Source: JBBDMU01 sp040878115 (GTDB taxonomy: Bacteria; Bacteroidota; Rhodothermia; Balneolales; Natronogracilivirgulaceae). Taken from it: a DNA stretch of 58,214 bases. The DNA lies in assembly GCA_040878115.1 (NCBI GenBank), contig JBBDMV010000147.1, positions 1 through 58,214 on the forward strand, written 5' to 3'. The position numbers and the translations under genes were made by a program. How positions within the stretch are numbered: position 1 is the first letter of the stretch; each line of letters opens with the position of its first letter. Shown piece by piece: positions 27,416 through 35,585 of this stretch. Under the pieces are notes generated by a model, which was not told the DNA's origin, made no database searches, and worked only from the letters and a program-made list of their open reading frames with translations.

Positions 27416-28744
27416 ATGAGCAATAACGGAACTCCCAAACAATACAAATATGAAACCCTGCAGCTACATGCTGGCCAGGAACCCGATCCGGCAACGAATT
27501 CACGTGCTGTGCCTATTTATCAAACAACATCGTACCTGTTTGACGATACCGATCATGCAGCGACCTTGTTTGCTTTGAAAGATTTTGGGAATATTTATTC
27601 CAGGATCATGAACCCTACCAATGATGTCTTTGAAAAGAGAATTGCAGCCCTTGAAGGAGGCGTTGCTGCTGTAGCGACGGCATCCGGTCAGGCCGCCCAG
27701 TTTCTGACCATCGCGACCATTGCCCAATCGGGTGACAATATTGTATCCGGCAGCAACTTGTACGGCGGGACCTATAATCAGTTTAAGGTTTCCCTGCCCC
27801 GTTTGGGCATCAAAGTGCATTTTGTAGAAGACGATGACGCCTCTGCCTATGAAGCCAAAATTGATGAGAATACCAAGGCCATATACGTTGAAAGCATCGG
27901 CAACCCTCGCAACAACATTCCTGATTTTGAAAAACTTTCTGCTTTAGCCAAAAAGCACGAAATACCGTTGATTGTAGATAACACCTTTGGCGCTGCCGGA
28001 GCTTTGGTCCAGCCCATCAAGCACGGAGCGAATATCGTAGTTCAATCGGCTACCAAATGGATTGGCGGGCATGGCACCTCCATTGGCGGGGTGATCGTTG
28101 ACGCCGGGAACTTCAATTGGGGCAATGGCAAGTTTCCTTTGTTTTCAGAGCCATCTCCGGGCTACCACGGCCTAAATTTCTGGGAAGTCTTTGGAGATCA
28201 GGGCCCATTCGGCAACATCGCATTTGCTATCCGTGCCCGCGTTGAAGGACTTCGTGATTTTGGTCCGGCGCAATCACCATTTAACAGTTTTCTGTTTCTG
28301 CAAGGCCTGGAGACTCTTTCTCTACGTGTGGAACGCCATAACGAAAATGCACAGAAGTTGGCGAACTGGCTTAAGAATCACGATGACGTTGAGTGGGTAA
28401 ATTATGCCGGCCATGCTGATCATCCTTATCACGAGCTGGCCAAAAAATATCTTGAAAAAGGGCAGTTTGGTTCTGTACTGACTTTCGGTGTTAAAGGCGG
28501 CTATGAATCAGCCCGCAAGCTCATTGAAGCTACGGAACTGTCAAGTCATGTGGCCAATGTTGGTGATGCCAAAACGCTGGTGATCCATCCGTCATCCACC
28601 ACCCATCAGCAGTTGAGCGATGCTGAGCAAGCCTCAGCCGGAGTGTCGGCTGATCTGGTCCGTGTCTCGGTGGGAATTGAACACATCGATGACATCATCG
28701 GTGATTTTGAGCAGGCTTTTAAAAAAGCTTTAGTAAAGGCATAG
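27416..28744 (+). CDS. metY: O-acetylhomoserine sulfhydrylase
   Basis: A 442-residue PLP enzyme making homocysteine directly from O-acetylhomoserine and sulfide. The PLP-binding lysine is Lys214 in QSATKWIGGHGTSIGG. Other family features are the MNPTNDVFEKRIAALEGG start region, GSNLYGGTYNQF, and the long insert that separates MetY from cystathionine gamma-synthase. It is the first gene after the SAM-I riboswitch, which fits feedback by the pathway product. About 0.8 kb of repeat DNA lies between it and metX. Confidence 0.95.
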   Translation: MSNNGTPKQYKYETLQLHAGQEPDPATNSRAVPIYQTTSYLFDDTDHAATLFALKDFGNIYSRIMNPTNDVFEKRIAALEGGVAAVATASGQAAQFLTIATIAQSGDNIVSGSNLYGGTYNQFKVSLPRLGIKVHFVEDDDASAYEAKIDENTKAIYVESIGNPRNNIPDFEKLSALAKKHEIPLIVDNTFGAAGALVQPIKHGANIVVQSATKWIGGHGTSIGGVIVDAGNFNWGNGKFPLFSEPSPGYHGLNFWEVFGDQGPFGNIAFAIRARVEGLRDFGPAQSPFNSFLFLQGLETLSLRVERHNENAQKLANWLKNHDDVEWVNYAGHADHPYHELAKKYLEKGQFGSVLTFGVKGGYESARKLIEATELSSHVANVGDAKTLVIHPSSTTHQQLSDAEQASAGVSADLVRVSVGIEHIDDIIGDFEQAFKKALVKA

Positions 28745-28829
28745 TAACTGAAAATAAAAAGAGGCTGTATCAAAAAGGTTAATGAATAGAAGCTATGTTT
28801 TACTGATTAAGGTATCTGTCATTCTGAGC

Positions 28830-28858
28830 CAATAGTGCCGCTTTTTGCGGCACTATTG
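28830..28858. repeat. Perfect 12-bp hairpin downstream of metY
   Basis: caatagtgccgc and gcggcactattg are exact complements around a ttttt loop. No T tract follows the right arm, so it is not a classical terminator. It may stabilise the 3' end of the metY mRNA. Confidence 0.5.
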
Positions 28859-29167
28859 AAGAGGTGACAGGGATTAGCGGATAGAATTTCCAACCAAACC
28901 CAGGGATTTATTTGATGAATAAAAGAATATGGAATCCATCGGGCAAGTTTTCGACTTCCCTTCGATTTCGTTTCGCTACGCTCACTGCGCTCAGGGCAGG
29001 CTGTTTTGCTATGCTTCACTGCGCTGTCTGCCGGCTGCATGGGTTGTGGTCTGGCGTTTGGGAATCCGGCTGGATTCAAACTGACGTGGGTATTATAGAT
29101 ACCTCTCCCTATGAACGTCAGTCAGAAGTTGATATTTGGAGAAGGTGGCTGTATCAAAAGGCGGCTG

Positions 29168-29189
29168 CGGCAAGCGTCCACGCTTGCCG
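29168..29189. repeat. REP-like hairpin, core aagcgtccacgctt
   Basis: cggcaagcg and cgcttgccg form a perfect 9-bp stem with a tcca loop. The core is shared with the hairpins at 26187 (variant) and 29223 (inverted orientation). Confidence 0.55.
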
Positions 29190-29222
29190 GCGTGTGCACT
29201 CGTGCCGTATGAGTTCATTCCT

Positions 29223-29244
29223 CGCTAAGCGTGGACGCTTAGCG
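29223..29244. repeat. REP-like hairpin in inverted orientation
   Basis: cgctaagcg and cgcttagcg form a perfect 9-bp stem with a tgga loop, the complement of the tcca loop at 29168. The two hairpins are a head-to-head pair and their loops could kiss. Confidence 0.55.
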
Positions 29245-29554
29245 GAGCAGTTATGGATTTTTGAGACACCCCCTCAGCCATACCCTATGAACGTCAGTCT
29301 GAGCGTAGGTTGGGGTTTTCGATGCCCAACATTGTTCCAGATGCTCATTCCCCAACCGAAGTCGAAGACTTGCCTGATCCTATTCTACGAGGTAATTTGT
29401 CATTCTTTCAATGTTGGAGCGGAGAAACCCGCAATGCCAAGGAAAACATTGGAGGCAAAATATGCGGGTAATTAACTTAACCATTAACTCAAAAGCCGGC
29501 TGGCCTTAAATGGTATATCGGTAGTGTTGAAAAAAATAAAGCAAAACTCATTTG

Positions 29555-30643
29555 ATGAACCAAGGAATAACCACTTATACATATAATAAACCCTTTACTA
29601 CGGAATCAGGGTTTACGTTTCCTAAACTGGAACTGGTTTATAAAACATGGGGTGATCTGAATGATGACAGGACCAACATTGCACTGGTATGTCACGCTTT
29701 TTCAGGGCATGCCGCAGCCGACGAGTGGCTATCGAGTTGTTTCGGAGATGGTCAAATGCTTGATCCTTCCCGGCATTTCATCTTATGTGTTAATATCATA
29801 GGCAGCTGCTATGGCAGCACGGGCCCCCGAAGCATCAATCCAGACACTGGCAAACCTTATGGATCAGCCTTCCCAAAGATTACCATCAGGGATATGGTCA
29901 GGGCCCAGCAGATTATTCTTGATAAGCTTGAGATCAAAGAAATAGAGTTTGCTTTCGGGGCCTCTATGGGAGGCATGCAGGCTTTGGAATTTGCCATTAT
30001 GGATGAACGGGTCAAGCAATTGGTCCTGGTGGCCATGGGCAAATCACACTCTCCCTGGGCTATTGGTATTAGCGAGGCGCAAAGGCAAGCCATTTACGCC
30101 GATGCTAATTGGAACCATGGTGATTATATGGAACATAGTCCACCCGTCAAAGGACTGGCTGCCGCCAGAATGATGGCGATGCTGACCTACCGGAGCGCAC
30201 ATTCATTCGATAAACGATTCTCCAGAGATCATCAGGAAGGCTCAGACCTTTTTAAAGTTGAATCCTATTTGCGCTATCAGGGATTGAAAATGGTTGAGCG
30301 TTTCGATGCCATGACCTATGTTCGGCTTACCGAGGCCATGGATTCCCACGACGTTGCCAGGGGCAGGGACAGCTACAAAAGTATTCTCGGTCGTATTAAA
30401 ATACCAGCACTTGTTATCGGCATAGATTCCGACTTACTTTATCCAATAACTGAACAAGAAGAGCTTGCTAACTTGCTGGGCAATGGTTACTTCGTGGAAA
30501 TGAAGGCTCCTGACGGGCATGATTCATTTTTGATTGAATTTAATAAAATGCAGCAAATCGTCAAAGAGTTTAGAAATAGTCATACCTTATCAAATAAACA
30601 GAACTCTACACACGATCTCGATCAGGCAACGCTTAATAAATGA
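29555..30643 (+). CDS. metX: Homoserine O-acetyltransferase
   Basis: A 362-residue alpha/beta hydrolase fold enzyme that activates homoserine for sulfhydrylation by MetY. The nucleophile is Ser137 in FGASMGGMQALEF; the acid is in IGIDSDLLYP and the histidine in PDGHDSFLIE. The oxyanion-region motif GSCYGSTGPRSINP is also present. A TTG precedes the ATG in frame; ATG 29555 is preferred. Its stop overlaps the thrA start (ATGA at 30640-30643), so the two are coupled. It lies some 800 bp after metY, beyond the repeats. Confidence 0.94.
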   Translation: MNQGITTYTYNKPFTTESGFTFPKLELVYKTWGDLNDDRTNIALVCHAFSGHAAADEWLSSCFGDGQMLDPSRHFILCVNIIGSCYGSTGPRSINPDTGKPYGSAFPKITIRDMVRAQQIILDKLEIKEIEFAFGASMGGMQALEFAIMDERVKQLVLVAMGKSHSPWAIGISEAQRQAIYADANWNHGDYMEHSPPVKGLAAARMMAMLTYRSAHSFDKRFSRDHQEGSDLFKVESYLRYQGLKMVERFDAMTYVRLTEAMDSHDVARGRDSYKSILGRIKIPALVIGIDSDLLYPITEQEELANLLGNGYFVEMKAPDGHDSFLIEFNKMQQIVKEFRNSHTLSNKQNSTHDLDQATLNK

Positions 30644-33087
30644 CAGAAAAACCTCTACATATTCTCAAATTCGGCGGATCTTCGCTTTACGATGCGGAAA
30701 AGATCCAACGCGCCGTGGCTATCGTCAAAGACAGGCTTAACCATAAAAAAGTTGCTGTTGTCGTGTCAGCCCTTGGTGGTGTTACCGATGAATTGATTAA
30801 CCTAACCGAAAAAGCGCATCATCATGACCGTACCTGGGAAGCAGAATTCAGAATTTTAGAAGCACGCCATATAGGAATACTTCAAAGTATTTTCGTTCAG
30901 GAGATGCTGCCTTCTGAGTTGTCTCAGCTGAAGAATTTGCTTTCTGACCTGGAGGGCCAGCTCAGGAAGCTTTTCAAGGAAAAGAAGATTACACCAGAGC
31001 AGCGCGACCTGATAATGTCATATGGCGAACGCGGCTCCGGCGCTATATTTGCTGCCGCATTACGAAAAACAGGACTTGCTGCCCGATTATACGAATCGCA
31101 AAACCTTGTGCGTACCAATGAGAATTTTGGTGAAGCTGATGTCGATTCCCCTGTTACTAACAAATTAATCTATGATGCGCTTGCAAATGTAAACGGTAAT
31201 ACACCCGTAATCACCGGCTTCATTGGCTCAACTTCAGAACATCAAATTACAACATTAGGCCGCTCAGGGTCTGATTATACAGCGGGCCTGGTTGGCGAGG
31301 CCCTGAAAGCAGAACGGGTTGAAATTTGGACCGATGTAAATGGTGTGTTAACCGCAGATCCCGACATTGCCCCAACAGCTGTAACCATCCCCCATCTACA
31401 TTACTCGGAAATTGCAGAAATGGCTCATTTTGGCACGAAAGTTTTGCATCCCAGAACCGTACTGCCGCTTGAACTGCTCCAAATACCCGTTCACATAAAA
31501 AATTCCTTTTCACCGGAAGAACCAGGTACCTTGATCAGCAATGAGTTTCCAAGTACAAACGGGCGGTTACGTTCTGTGTCGGTCAAGAAAGATATCGTCC
31601 TGGTTGGCATTAAGAGCAAAGGACTTGACAGTATCAGGAAACTCACCCCCCGTGCTCTTCACGCTCTGGCTGAAGCGGAAATCTCCATACTCTTTACCGC
31701 ATCAGCATCTTCCGATTATGGTATAAGTGTGGTGATTAATGCCTCACAAAAAGAAAAAGCAGATCAAACTTTGCTCGACGCTTTTCAGAAAGAATATGCC
31801 CTCGGGCTTCTGGATAAACCGGCCTTTTATAAAGACGTCAATATGGTCACGGTTATCGGTGAAAGCCTTAAAAAAGACCTTGGACTGAGCGGTGCCGTTC
31901 TTTCGGTACTTGGTGAAAATAATATTGCACCGCTTTCTACGGCTAGAGGCGTGGCTAATCGGCATTTAAGTTTACTGATCCAACGGGACCAAACCAATAT
32001 GGCAGCCCGATTAATTAATGATCACTTTTGCATCCATGCTCGCCGGCTTCGCCTTTTTTTAGCCGGTATCGGCACTATAGGCGGAGAGTTTGTCCGGCAA
32101 ATTAATGAGCTGAAAGATCAGAATATTGATTTGTCAATTATTGGGGCCTGTAACAGCGAGAAAACGGTTTGGAATCCGGCAGGTCTGAAAGGTAATGCAC
32201 TGGAAACGCAACTTAAAAATGGAGGCGCAACCGATTGGGAAGCTATCGTGAGCCACCTAATTCAGGAATATCCTTATCGTACCGTATTTGTTGACGCCAC
32301 GGGAAGCGGCGATGTGGCCCGTTTATATGACCGCCTGCTGGAGGCAGGTATCCATATTGCCACACCAAGCAAGCGGGCTTTAACCCTGGAGCAGTCTTAT
32401 TTTGAAAAACTTACTCGTTTTACACACGGAAATAAAACGCAGTTTTTCTTTGAACCGGCCGTAGGTGCAGGCCTCCCCGTTTTGCAAACTCTTAGGGATT
32501 TACAAGCCAGTGGTGATAAGATCACTAAAATATCCGGTGTTGTTTCAGGTACTATGACCTATCTTTTCGGACAATTGGAACAAGGAGAATCTTTTGGTAA
32601 GGCTGTGCGAAATGCTAAAGAGTTTGGATACTCTGAGCCTGACCCCAGAGATGATTTATCGGGCGAAGATGTCGTTAGAAAGTTTATGATTTTAGCGCGG
32701 GCATCCGGTTTCCAGGTTGAACGTGATGATGTCGTGGTCGAAAACCTGACCCCTGAAGAGCTATCGGGATCAACAACAGAATCTTTTCTTGAACGCATTT
32801 CAGATTTTGATGAGGAATGGAAATTAAAAGTTGATCATGCATCTCAAAAGGGAGAAGTACTTCGTTATGTTGGTGAGATGAATGGTGGAAACATCAAGAT
32901 AGGAACGCAGGCTGTGCCTCGTGAATCACCACTTGGCTCATTAAGGGGAACGGATAATCAGATTATTATTCATACCCGGAGATATATTGAATCACCTATT
33001 ATCGTCCAGGGCCCAGGTGCCGGGAAGGAAGTTACGGCAGCTGGATTGTTATCAGATGTACAAAAAATTGGCCGACTGATAATCTAA
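30640..33087 (+). CDS. thrA: Bifunctional aspartokinase/homoserine dehydrogenase
   Basis: An 815-residue fusion. Residues 1-290 are the aspartokinase domain, starting LKFGGSSLYDAEK, with GRSGSDYTAGLVGEAL and the EIWTDVNGVLTADP motif. Two ACT-like regions follow near 300-450. From about residue 465 comes the homoserine dehydrogenase, opening with FLAGIGTIGGEFV and containing TPSKRALT and ISGVVSGTMTYL. It commits aspartate to methionine and threonine. It overlaps metX by ATGA and may share its promoter or read-through from metY. A second, single-domain aspartokinase occurs at 55 kb. Confidence 0.93.
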   Translation: MTEKPLHILKFGGSSLYDAEKIQRAVAIVKDRLNHKKVAVVVSALGGVTDELINLTEKAHHHDRTWEAEFRILEARHIGILQSIFVQEMLPSELSQLKNLLSDLEGQLRKLFKEKKITPEQRDLIMSYGERGSGAIFAAALRKTGLAARLYESQNLVRTNENFGEADVDSPVTNKLIYDALANVNGNTPVITGFIGSTSEHQITTLGRSGSDYTAGLVGEALKAERVEIWTDVNGVLTADPDIAPTAVTIPHLHYSEIAEMAHFGTKVLHPRTVLPLELLQIPVHIKNSFSPEEPGTLISNEFPSTNGRLRSVSVKKDIVLVGIKSKGLDSIRKLTPRALHALAEAEISILFTASASSDYGISVVINASQKEKADQTLLDAFQKEYALGLLDKPAFYKDVNMVTVIGESLKKDLGLSGAVLSVLGENNIAPLSTARGVANRHLSLLIQRDQTNMAARLINDHFCIHARRLRLFLAGIGTIGGEFVRQINELKDQNIDLSIIGACNSEKTVWNPAGLKGNALETQLKNGGATDWEAIVSHLIQEYPYRTVFVDATGSGDVARLYDRLLEAGIHIATPSKRALTLEQSYFEKLTRFTHGNKTQFFFEPAVGAGLPVLQTLRDLQASGDKITKISGVVSGTMTYLFGQLEQGESFGKAVRNAKEFGYSEPDPRDDLSGEDVVRKFMILARASGFQVERDDVVVENLTPEELSGSTTESFLERISDFDEEWKLKVDHASQKGEVLRYVGEMNGGNIKIGTQAVPRESPLGSLRGTDNQIIIHTRRYIESPIIVQGPGAGKEVTAAGLLSDVQKIGRLII

Positions 33088-33217
33088 TTAAATATTCTTG
33101 ATTTCGCAGGTACAGCTTATATTATTTCTTTAGATGAACATTAAACGCCTTGTAACTAATAGTAAGTTTATTAACTTATCGTTTAATCCAAACCCCATAT
33201 AACTGCTGTTTTTAAAA

Positions 33218-33865
33218 ATGAATTCAATTAATGTTCTCATAGCCGATGATCACTATCTCGTGAGATATGGTATCTGCAGTGCCCTTGAAAAAGCTGATGG
33301 TATTAATGTAGTGGGAGAGGCAGGCAGTGGCAAAGAGGCTATTGAGCTTTTTGAAGAGTTAAAACCTGATGTAAGCCTTATCGACATTTCCATGCCAAAC
33401 TTAAATGGCATCGAAACTACTCGCTCTATTATTAAGTTAGATCCTGACGCTAAAATCCTGATACTTTCGATGCATGTTAATGAAGAGTACCTGAACCAAG
33501 TCCTTAATGCCGGTGCTATTGGCTATTTATTTAAAAATTGCAGTGGCCAGGAGTTAGTAGATGGAGTGAAGGCTGTAGCTGGGGGGAAAAAAGCCTTTAG
33601 CAATAAAATTTCCGAGCTTATGACGGAACGTTATATAACCCAACAAAGTGATGATGATAACGGAGCCGTTCTGACCCCCCGGGAAAAAGAAATTTTAGAA
33701 CTTATATCCCACGGGAATACAAGTTCTAAAATTGCCGAAAAGCTTATTATAAGTCCGCGTACCGTTGAGACACACCGGACAAATTTGATGCGCAAACTAG
33801 AAATAAGAAATACAGCCGGACTGGTTCGCTATGCCATAGAACATGGCTATATATCTGATATATAA
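33218..33865 (+). CDS. NarL/FixJ-type response regulator
   Basis: A 215-residue two-domain regulator. The receiver domain has the acidic pair Asp10-Asp11, the phospho-acceptor Asp56 in VSLIDISMPNLNG, and the conserved lysine in GYLFKN. The C-terminal LuxR-type HTH begins at TPREKEILELISHGNTSSKI and continues with SPRTVETHRTNLMRKL. No histidine kinase gene is adjacent. The gene stands alone, 130 bp after thrA and 30 bp before the duplicated RNA-like element. Confidence 0.92.
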   Translation: MNSINVLIADDHYLVRYGICSALEKADGINVVGEAGSGKEAIELFEELKPDVSLIDISMPNLNGIETTRSIIKLDPDAKILILSMHVNEEYLNQVLNAGAIGYLFKNCSGQELVDGVKAVAGGKKAFSNKISELMTERYITQQSDDDNGAVLTPREKEILELISHGNTSSKIAEKLIISPRTVETHRTNLMRKLEIRNTAGLVRYAIEHGYISDI

Positions 33866-33896
33866 ACGGCTACGTATTTATACGGGGGGCAAAATA

Positions 33897-34016
33897 CAGT
33901 CTTAACCGTATTGTATGCAGGTTCAAACGGCCTTAGATTATAAATAGCAAATGGGGTAATAGCCGTCTATAGATGTTTAGAGCACCTGCTTTTGATCGAG
34001 CAGGTGCTTTTTTTTT
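33897..34016 (+). ncRNA. Structured RNA candidate, tandem copy 1, with terminator
   Basis: About 120 bp that recurs 295 bp downstream; the last 101 bases (33915-34015) are identical. It ends in a 9-bp stem (agcacctgc at 33981-33989, gcaggtgct at 34000-34008) and a T tract. Inside, acggc (33927) pairs with gccgt (33962), and gcaggt (33917) is complementary to acctgc inside the terminator stem. It starts 30 bp after the response-regulator stop. It could be that gene's 3' end or a free small RNA. No reading frame is plausible. Confidence 0.55.
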
Positions 34017-34191
34017 GCGCGACAATAGGTAGTTAAAAGCATTAGCCATAAACGAACCTTAATATAAACATAATATTATTCACTTATCAAGTTTTCGTTA
34101 ATATTATTTAATACACCATTGATTACGTTTGGAAAAAAGGCGCTGAAGAATGTAGTCGCAGGCACTACGTAAATCTACTTATTAAGAAATG

Positions 34192-34310
34192 CAGTCTTTA
34201 CCGGATTGCATGCAGGTTCAAACGGCCTTAGATTATAAATAGCAAATGGGGTAATAGCCGTCTATAGATGTTTAGAGCACCTGCTTTTGATCGAGCAGGT
34301 GCTTTTTTTT
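34192..34310 (+). ncRNA. Structured RNA candidate, tandem copy 2, with terminator
   Basis: Second copy of the element at 33897, with three mismatches in 119 bp, all in the first 18 bases. Terminator arms are 34276-34284 and 34295-34303, then eight T residues. No plus-strand gene lies between the copies or within 1.2 kb downstream, so this terminator must end a separate non-coding transcript or be inert. Weaker similarity extends upstream to 34165 (ctacgta in both copies). Confidence 0.55.
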
Positions 34311-34338
34311 GAGGATGCCTTATACTGTTAATGATACT

Positions 34339-35109
34339 CTATTGCCGAGGTATCAGCCGGATTTCGAAAAGTTTGGGCCAAAGCTTACCGGTTACAAACA
34401 GTCGGCCAGTATCAGGATCGTAAGCAATACCATTGAGAACATTAACTTGTGGCCTGCGGTCGGCTAGCGGCAAAAGTCCCTCTAAATCAATTCGACCTGT
34501 GACGTGGCCGTTTTCCGGATTAATTATAACGATATGATCTGTAAAATACACGTTAGCAAAGATCTCGCCCTCAACCATTTCAAGCTCGTTTAATTTGGAT
34601 ACCGGCTGCCCGTTTTCAGTGATTGTTAGGCGGCTAATTTCCCTGAAGGTCTCAGGGTCCAGAAAACGAAGGTCCGCCGTTCCGTCACTCATAATTAAAC
34701 GGCTGCCATCGTTTGTGAGCCCCCATCCTTTACCGGTATAACCGAATGTTCGTTCTGCCTCGAAAGTTTGTAGATCATACACAAAACTGATTCCTGAGTT
34801 TAATGTAATCTGGAATAGCTGATTCTTCCAGTCTGTTAATCCTTCAGCAAAAAACTCAGGACCCACATCGTGTTGCTGGACCACTTCACCGGTTTCAAGA
34901 CAGACCTTTCTCAGGCTTGACTGACCAAACCGGCCGGTACTTTCATACAGATATCCATCACGAAAAAGCAATCCCTGAGTGAATGCCCCAGGATCATGAG
35001 GATAAATATTCACTACCTCATAATCATACCAGGTGGGCGTTGATTGTATTGAGGTTGGTCCAAGCCCGGTAAAGATTTGCGAAAAAAGAATAAATGAAAT
35101 GATAATCAT
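34339..35109 (-). CDS. Glutaminyl-peptide cyclotransferase (plant-type)
   Basis: A 256-residue secreted enzyme cyclising N-terminal glutamine to pyroglutamate. The family's five-bladed propeller pattern is clear: PHDPGAFTQGLLFRDGYLYES, GRFGQSSLRKVCLETG, FAEGLTDWKNQLFQITL and NVLNGIAYDPDTGRLFVTGK. ATG 35109 begins a signal peptide (IIISFILFSQIF) and has aagga about 10 bp upstream. A TTG at 35154 would add 15 residues. It converges with the duplicated RNA element. Confidence 0.9.
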   Translation of the reverse strand: MIIISFILFSQIFTGLGPTSIQSTPTWYDYEVVNIYPHDPGAFTQGLLFRDGYLYESTGRFGQSSLRKVCLETGEVVQQHDVGPEFFAEGLTDWKNQLFQITLNSGISFVYDLQTFEAERTFGYTGKGWGLTNDGSRLIMSDGTADLRFLDPETFREISRLTITENGQPVSKLNELEMVEGEIFANVYFTDHIVIINPENGHVTGRIDLEGLLPLADRRPQVNVLNGIAYDPDTGRLFVTGKLWPKLFEIRLIPRQ

Positions 35110-35262
35110 AACTTTGATTTCCTTAAACGATACCTGGTCGTAGTGGAATGGCAACTTTCACTATTCCTGAAGAGATGCAACGGGAGCCAATGAGATGTGT
35201 CACCATCATCGTCCTTCTTAATAAAAAAGAAGTAATGTTAGAAAGTTTCTCCTTTTCAGAGC

Positions 35263-35285
35263 AACCCATAAAACAGCAATGGGTT
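35263..35285 (-). terminator. Hairpin downstream of tRNA-Met
   Basis: On the minus strand aacccat and atgggtt pair, beginning about 15 bp after the tRNA 3' end. There is no clear T tract, so this may be a processing or weak termination structure. Confidence 0.35.
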
Positions 35286-35298
35286 TCAACTATTCGAG

Positions 35299-35372
35299 TA
35301 GCGTGGGACGGACTTGAACCGTCGACCTCCGGGTTATGAATCCGACGCTCTAACCAGCTGAGCTACCACGCC
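35299..35372 (-). tRNA. tRNA-Met (anticodon CAT)
   Basis: The minus strand gives a full 74-nt cloverleaf: acceptor GGCGTGG with a terminal G-U pair, D arm GCTC...GAGC, anticodon loop TTCATAA with anticodon CAT, and T arm with GTTCAAGTC. The discriminator is A and CCA is not encoded. Elongator Met is the likely identity. An Ile2 tRNA with lysidine also has a CAT gene anticodon, so this is not fully excluded. Confidence 0.92.
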
Positions 35373-35585
35373 ATTTTTTAAGCGGTGAATTGTACAACAA
35401 ACCGTCCCATCAAAAAATGATAAGCTCTAAAGGTACTCATACTTCGCGAAATAAAAAAGCCCGAATGCAATCGCATTGACTTAAAATTCAACAAAACCTA
35501 CACGAAATACAGGTCTGCATAGATTCTTTTCAGCATAGTACCTACCTTACAAGGCTTATCAATCACCCGATACAAGAACACGAAA

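Larger units (their letters stand above)
29107..29299. repeat. 17-bp direct repeat
   Basis: ccctatgaacgtcagtc occurs at 29107-29123 and again at 29283-29299. The two copies flank both REP-like hairpins, which suggests duplication together with the element or a target-site-like footprint. Confidence 0.45.
28745..29554. other. Repeat-rich gene-free gap between metY and metX
   Basis: About 810 bp without a believable gene. It holds a 12-bp perfect hairpin, two inverted-orientation hairpins of the AAGCG/CGCTT repeat, a 17-bp direct repeat (29107-29123 and 29283-29299), and ggttgggg (29308-29315) paired with ccccaacc (29350-29357). Open frames here translate the CTGAGCG-type repeat and are not genes. 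A possible leader structure before metX has cccgca/tgcggg (29428, 29463) enclosing tgcc/ggca. Confidence 0.6.

Noticed and set aside
28819..29475. Open frames on both strands between metY and metX, one containing a PERSERSETKSKGS-like stretch.
   Set aside because: This peptide is the translation of a widespread intergenic CTGAGCG-type repeat. The frames overlap hairpins and lack any domain, start context or conservation signal.
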